Of a stretch of 9,586 nt of DNA, positions 6,991-9,586 are shown in pieces; within the stretch, counting starts at the first letter, position 1; every line of letters begins with the position of its first letter. The translations under genes were made by a program, and so were the position numbers. The notes below the pieces were generated by a model. It saw only the letters and a list, made by a program, of their open reading frames with translations. It ran no database searches and had not been told where the DNA came from. Source of the DNA: Synergistaceae bacterium UBA5560 (GTDB lineage Bacteria > Synergistota > Synergistia > Synergistales > Aminiphilaceae). The stretch lies in assembly GCA_002425685.1 (NCBI GenBank), contig DIMS01000119.1, forward strand, positions 1-9,586, read 5' to 3'.

Positions 6991-7021
6991 TGAACATAAA
7001 AGCGAACGTAAAAGTGGACGT
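6991..7021 (+). repeat. 12-bp tandem repeat in the lyase leader
   Basis: TGAACATAAAAG (6991-7002) is followed directly by CGAACGTAAAAG (7003-7014), differing at two positions. A more degenerate third copy begins TGGACGT (7015-7021). It sits between the probable promoter and the ribosome-binding site, so it would be in the transcribed leader. It may be a regulator- or RNA-binding site or chance. Confidence 0.45.
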
Positions 7022-7063
7022 GGAGAAGAAGGGCGGAAACGGGGAAGGCCGTGCGCTTCCCGG

Positions 7064-7071
7064 AAAGGTGG
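7064..7071 (+). promoter_or_regulatory. Ribosome-binding site that decides the lyase GTG start
   Basis: AAAGGTGG, one change from AAAGGAGG, ends 7 bases before the GTG at 7079. No ATG lies near the start of the conserved domain, so GTG at this position is the best start. Confidence 0.6.
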
Positions 7072-7078
7072 GGCAATT

Positions 7079-8017
7079 GTGAAAGAGATCAACAGAACGG
7101 TACAGCTCATCGAGGTGGGGCCCCGTGACGGGTTTCAGAGCATCAAGACGTTCATTCCCACGGAGAAGAAGATCGCCCTCGTGAAAACCCTTCTCGCCGC
7201 GGGAATCCGGAGGATGGAGGTCACCTCCTTCGTGAGTCCCAAGGCCATCCCCCAGATGGCGGACGCCAGGGAGGTCGTGGCGGCGGTCAAGGCGGAGCGG
7301 GTGGAGGGGCTGCAGCTCACGGCCCTGGTTCCGAACGCCTTCGGTGCCCGGGCTGCCCTGGAGATGGAGCTGGACGCGGTGAATTTCGTTCTCTCCGTGA
7401 GCGAGACCCACAACAGGGAGAACGTGCGGCGCACCGTGGACGAATCCTTTGGGGAGCTGGCGAAGATCGCCGAAGAATACGCCGCCGTGGAAAAGGCGCC
7501 GCGGATTCTCCTCTCCCTTGCCACCACCTTCGGGTGTCCCTTCGAGGGGCCTCAGCCCGTCTCCCGCGTGGCGGATATGGTGCACCGCGCCGCCGGCCTG
7601 GGTGTCACCCGCATCATCTTCGCGGACACCATCGGCGTGGCGGACCCCCTCCAGATGGAGACCTTCTGGGAGGACATCCTCCCGGTTCTTCCGGAAGATC
7701 TGGAGTTGAGCCTTCATCTCCACGACACACGAGGACTCGGGCTCGCCAACGTCTACGCGGCGCTCCGCTTTCCTGTCCACTCCCTCGAGGCCTCCTTCGG
7801 CGGCTTCGGAGGATGTCCCTTCGCGCCCGGTGCCGCGGGAAACATCGCCACGGAGGATCTGGTGAACATGCTGGAGCGGATGGGTATTTCCACGGGAGTG
7901 GATGTCGAGACGCTCTCCCGTGCGGCTCTCGAACTCGCCCGTTTCGCCCCCGAGGCGTTCAACAGCCACATGGCCAGGGTCGTCGCGGGAAAGACTGCAT
8001 GCTGCGGTCCGGCATAA
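7079..8017 (+). CDS. mvaB: Hydroxymethylglutaryl-CoA lyase family protein
   Basis: The HMG-CoA lyase family (HMGL-like TIM barrel) cleaves 3-hydroxy-3-methylglutaryl-CoA to acetyl-CoA and acetoacetate with a divalent metal, for example at the end of leucine breakdown. The product has 312 residues. EVGPRDG has Arg16 and Asp17, MEVTSFVSPK has Glu47, HLHD has metal ligands His213 and His215, and GGCPFAPGAAGN has Cys246. These match human R41, D42, E72, H233, H235 and C266 with the same 31-residue spacing from the last His to Cys, so the active site looks complete. A related acyl-CoA lyase substrate, such as citramalyl-CoA, cannot be excluded. The gene lies between aroD and aroE, behind its own probable promoter and 16 bases before aroE. 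It has no known role in aromatic synthesis. Confidence 0.85.
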   Translation: MKEINRTVQLIEVGPRDGFQSIKTFIPTEKKIALVKTLLAAGIRRMEVTSFVSPKAIPQMADAREVVAAVKAERVEGLQLTALVPNAFGARAALEMELDAVNFVLSVSETHNRENVRRTVDESFGELAKIAEEYAAVEKAPRILLSLATTFGCPFEGPQPVSRVADMVHRAAGLGVTRIIFADTIGVADPLQMETFWEDILPVLPEDLELSLHLHDTRGLGLANVYAALRFPVHSLEASFGGFGGCPFAPGAAGNIATEDLVNMLERMGISTGVDVETLSRAALELARFAPEAFNSHMARVVAGKTACCGPA

Positions 8018-8033
8018 AGGAAAGAGGGACCGC

Positions 8034-8912
8034 ATGACCTTCTGTCCCACTCCGGGCACGAAGTACGTCGTGCTCTTCGGCAATCCCCTGGCGCATTCTC
8101 TGTCGGCCCGGCTCCACAACGCGGTGTTCCGGGCATGGGGATGGGACTGTCTCTACTACCCCCTGGAGAGCGACGGCGCGGAGGCGCTTGGGCGCATCCT
8201 GTCCATGCTGCCCCTTTTTCACATCGTCGGCGCCAACGTCACCATGCCCTACAAGGAGGCGGTGATCCCCTTTCTGGACCGGCTCGATGCCGGTGCCGCC
8301 GAGTGCGGCGCGGTGAACACCATTGTAGTCACCGCCTCGGGGCTGGTGGGGCACAACACGGACGGTACGGGATTTCTCCGTTCCTTCACGGAGACCTTCG
8401 GAGAGTCCCCCGAGGGGAAGCGCCTTCTCGTGGTCGGAGCCGGAGGCGCGGCCAAATCCCTCGTTTTCGCGCTGCTTCGGGCTGGTGCGGAACGGGTCGT
8501 GGTGTTCAACAACAACGAAGCCAGGGCGAAGGGACTCGTGGGGAGGGTGGAGGCGTTCCATCCGGGGAAATGCGTCTGGCATCCTTTGGAAGACAAACCC
8601 GTGCCCGCCGCGGCGGTGCGCGAGGCGGACATTCTTCTGAACACCACGAAGATGGGCATGCGGGGTACCCTCGAAGGTGCATCTCCCTTCAATCCCGCGT
8701 CGCTGCGTCCGGGACAGTTCGTCTGCGATGCGGTCTACAATCCTCCCGAGACACGGCTCCTTGCGGAGGCGGCTGCGGCGGGGTGCCGCACTCTCGGCGG
8801 CGAGGGCATGTTCCTGCATCAGGCGGCGGAGGCGTTCTTCCTCTGGTTCGGCCAGCATCCGGATGTGGACCTCATGCGCGATGTCTTCCGGGAGCACTTC
8901 CGCACGGTCTAG
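8034..8912 (+). CDS. aroE: Shikimate dehydrogenase
   Basis: Reduces 3-dehydroshikimate to shikimate (step four), normally with NADPH; cytoplasmic. The 292 residues are slightly above the usual 270-285. The N-terminal substrate domain has SLSARLHN (22-29), NVTMPYK with catalytic Lys74, and NTDG with Asp110. The Rossmann domain has GAGGAA (135-140), and the C-terminus carries VYNPPET and GGEGMFLHQAA. The loop that is usually NRT in NADP enzymes reads NNN at 159-161: the first phosphate-binding Arg (E. coli R150) is Asn, while Arg164 (E. coli R154) is kept. NADP preference may thus be weakened. SLSP is SLSA here. GAGGG at 8024-8028 lies 5 bases before the ATG. The 16-base gap implies co-transcription with the lyase gene. 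Confidence 0.95.
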   Translation: MTFCPTPGTKYVVLFGNPLAHSLSARLHNAVFRAWGWDCLYYPLESDGAEALGRILSMLPLFHIVGANVTMPYKEAVIPFLDRLDAGAAECGAVNTIVVTASGLVGHNTDGTGFLRSFTETFGESPEGKRLLVVGAGGAAKSLVFALLRAGAERVVVFNNNEARAKGLVGRVEAFHPGKCVWHPLEDKPVPAAAVREADILLNTTKMGMRGTLEGASPFNPASLRPGQFVCDAVYNPPETRLLAEAAAAGCRTLGGEGMFLHQAAEAFFLWFGQHPDVDLMRDVFREHFRTV

Positions 8913-9126
8913 CATTCGGGAGTGCGGCGGACGAGCGCCGAAGTGCGTGCTCCACGCTGCGACATGCCGACATAGGCGCCGCAGGACGGATGCACCTTCT
9001 CCGCGCCGCAGGAACGCGCTCTCCGTTGCGTTTCGTGTTTTTCAGGAAAAATCCCGGGCGTTCTTGTCGTCCGGCAAAAAACGGGGGTTTCCCAGGCGTC
9101 GAACTCGGCGGGAGACGTCACATAGC

Positions 9127-9134
9127 AAAGGAGG
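9127..9134 (+). promoter_or_regulatory. Ribosome-binding site of the acetyltransferase gene
   Basis: AAAGGAGG, a consensus Shine-Dalgarno sequence, lies 6 bases before the ATG at 9141 and fixes the start. The 228-base spacer before it (8913-9140) shows no convincing promoter or intrinsic terminator. Confidence 0.8.
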
Positions 9135-9140
9135 TTCCCG

Positions 9141-9586
9141 ATGGTGTCCGATTTCCTGTCGTTTCGTCCGGGGCGCGGTTCCGACGCACCTCTTCTTTCC
9201 CGTATCGCCCGGGCCGCCAAGGCCTCGTGGGGTTACAGCGCGGAGACACTGCGGAGATGGCTCCCCGAGCTTACCGTCTCGGAGGCATTCGTCGAGACCC
9301 ATATCACGCTCGTCGTGGAAGAACCCCTCTCGGGTGTGGTTCCGTCTTCCTGCGCGGACTACGTCGCGGAGGGCATGTGTCTTCTCGGTTTCAGTGTTCT
9401 CGTCTCCACCGACGAGGAGGACATGATCGAGCTGGATCATCTCTGGATCATTCCCGAGCGGCAGCGGACCGGTCTCGGGCGTCTTCTCTTCGAGCGGACC
9501 ATTGATCTCGCCAAAGCCTCCGGGGCGACTCGGCTCCGGGTCGTGGCGGATCCCCACGCGGAGGGTTTCTACAAGAGGATGGGATG
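9141..9586 (+). CDS. GNAT family N-acetyltransferase (5' part, cut by window end)
   Basis: The first 148 codons are visible and the frame is open to the edge. The acetyl-CoA-binding motif A is clear: LDHLWIIPERQRTGLGRLLF contains QRTGLG, the Q/RxxGxG/A pyrophosphate-binding loop, at about residues 114-119. It is followed by the helix and the strand ATRLRVVADPHAEGFYKRMG, typical of motif B near the end of the fold. Probably only 10-30 residues are missing. The N-terminal part has the shape of a small single-domain GNAT enzyme, but the acceptor (protein N-terminus, amino acid, antibiotic or other) cannot be told. The family resemblance to RimI-like enzymes is only general. It lies 228 bases after aroE with its own strong ribosome-binding site and is likely a separate unit unrelated to the aromatic pathway. 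Confidence 0.85.
   Translation, partial: MVSDFLSFRPGRGSDAPLLSRIARAAKASWGYSAETLRRWLPELTVSEAFVETHITLVVEEPLSGVVPSSCADYVAEGMCLLGFSVLVSTDEEDMIELDHLWIIPERQRTGLGRLLFERTIDLAKASGATRLRVVADPHAEGFYKRMG

Noticed and set aside
6964..6993. Nine-residue ORF MKRISDVAH in the lyase leader
   Set aside because: The ATG begins two bases after the likely -10 element, so it would precede the transcription start, and it has no ribosome-binding site.
5506..7110. Minus-strand open frame of 534 codons
   Set aside because: It spans the end of aroKB, aroD and an intergenic region and is rich in Arg and Ser; a shadow of GC-rich codon use.
8912..8946. Hairpin options right after aroE (TTCGG/CCGAA or CGGCG/CGCCG)
   Set aside because: Stems are only 5 bp, mutually exclusive, and not followed by a T-run, so I do not call a terminator.
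9035..9052. TTTTTC/GAAAAA-type inverted repeat and TTGCGT as terminator or promoter before the acetyltransferase
   Set aside because: The stem is A/T only with a tiny loop and no GC core. The possible -35 has no acceptable -10 at 16-18 bases.
1..9586. Search for mobile elements, attachment sites, CRISPR, tRNA/rRNA, toxin-antitoxin or defence genes
   Set aside because: No transposase, integrase, terminal inverted repeats, repeat-spacer arrays or RNA gene hallmarks are visible. The window is an orderly biosynthetic locus.

Overview
The window is GC-rich, tightly packed, and every supported gene lies on the + strand. It encodes essentially the whole common aromatic (shikimate) pathway. The fused shikimate kinase/dehydroquinate synthase, the type I-beta DAHP synthase, the embedded HMG-CoA-lyase-like gene and the high GC suggest an anaerobic, amino-acid-fermenting bacterium. 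My best guess is a high-GC member of Synergistota. The gene order also resembles the Thermotoga aromatic operon as I remember it. This placement rests on recalled resemblance, not on a search.

Region 1 (1-5933) reads as one operon: the 3' part of aroF (DAHP synthase), tyrA (prephenate dehydrogenase), aroA (EPSP synthase), aroC (chorismate synthase) and a fused aroK-aroB gene. tyrA/aroA and aroA/aroC overlap by ATGA, and aroC/aroKB overlaps by GTGA, so translation is probably coupled. A strong hairpin followed by TTTT at 5988-6024 looks like the terminator of this block.

Region 2 (6068-6853) is aroD, a type I dehydroquinase, with its own ribosome-binding site and a possible weak promoter just after the terminator. 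Region 3 (6854-8912) starts with a 225-base intergenic stretch holding a weak terminator-like hairpin, a fairly good sigma-70-type promoter and a 12-bp tandem repeat. It is followed by a hydroxymethylglutaryl-CoA lyase family gene and aroE (shikimate dehydrogenase), 16 bases apart. Region 4 (8913-9586) is a 228-base spacer with no clear signal and the 5' part of a GNAT acetyltransferase gene cut by the window edge.

Together aroF, aroB, aroD, aroE, aroK, aroA and aroC supply all seven steps from phosphoenolpyruvate plus erythrose-4-phosphate to chorismate, and TyrA leads on to tyrosine. No chorismate mutase is visible here. I see no mobile element, CRISPR array, tRNA, rRNA or convincing undescribed system. 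The points most worth a second look are the lyase gene inserted between aromatic genes, the class II EPSP synthase motifs, the altered NADP-binding motif of AroE, and the leader upstream of the lyase gene.
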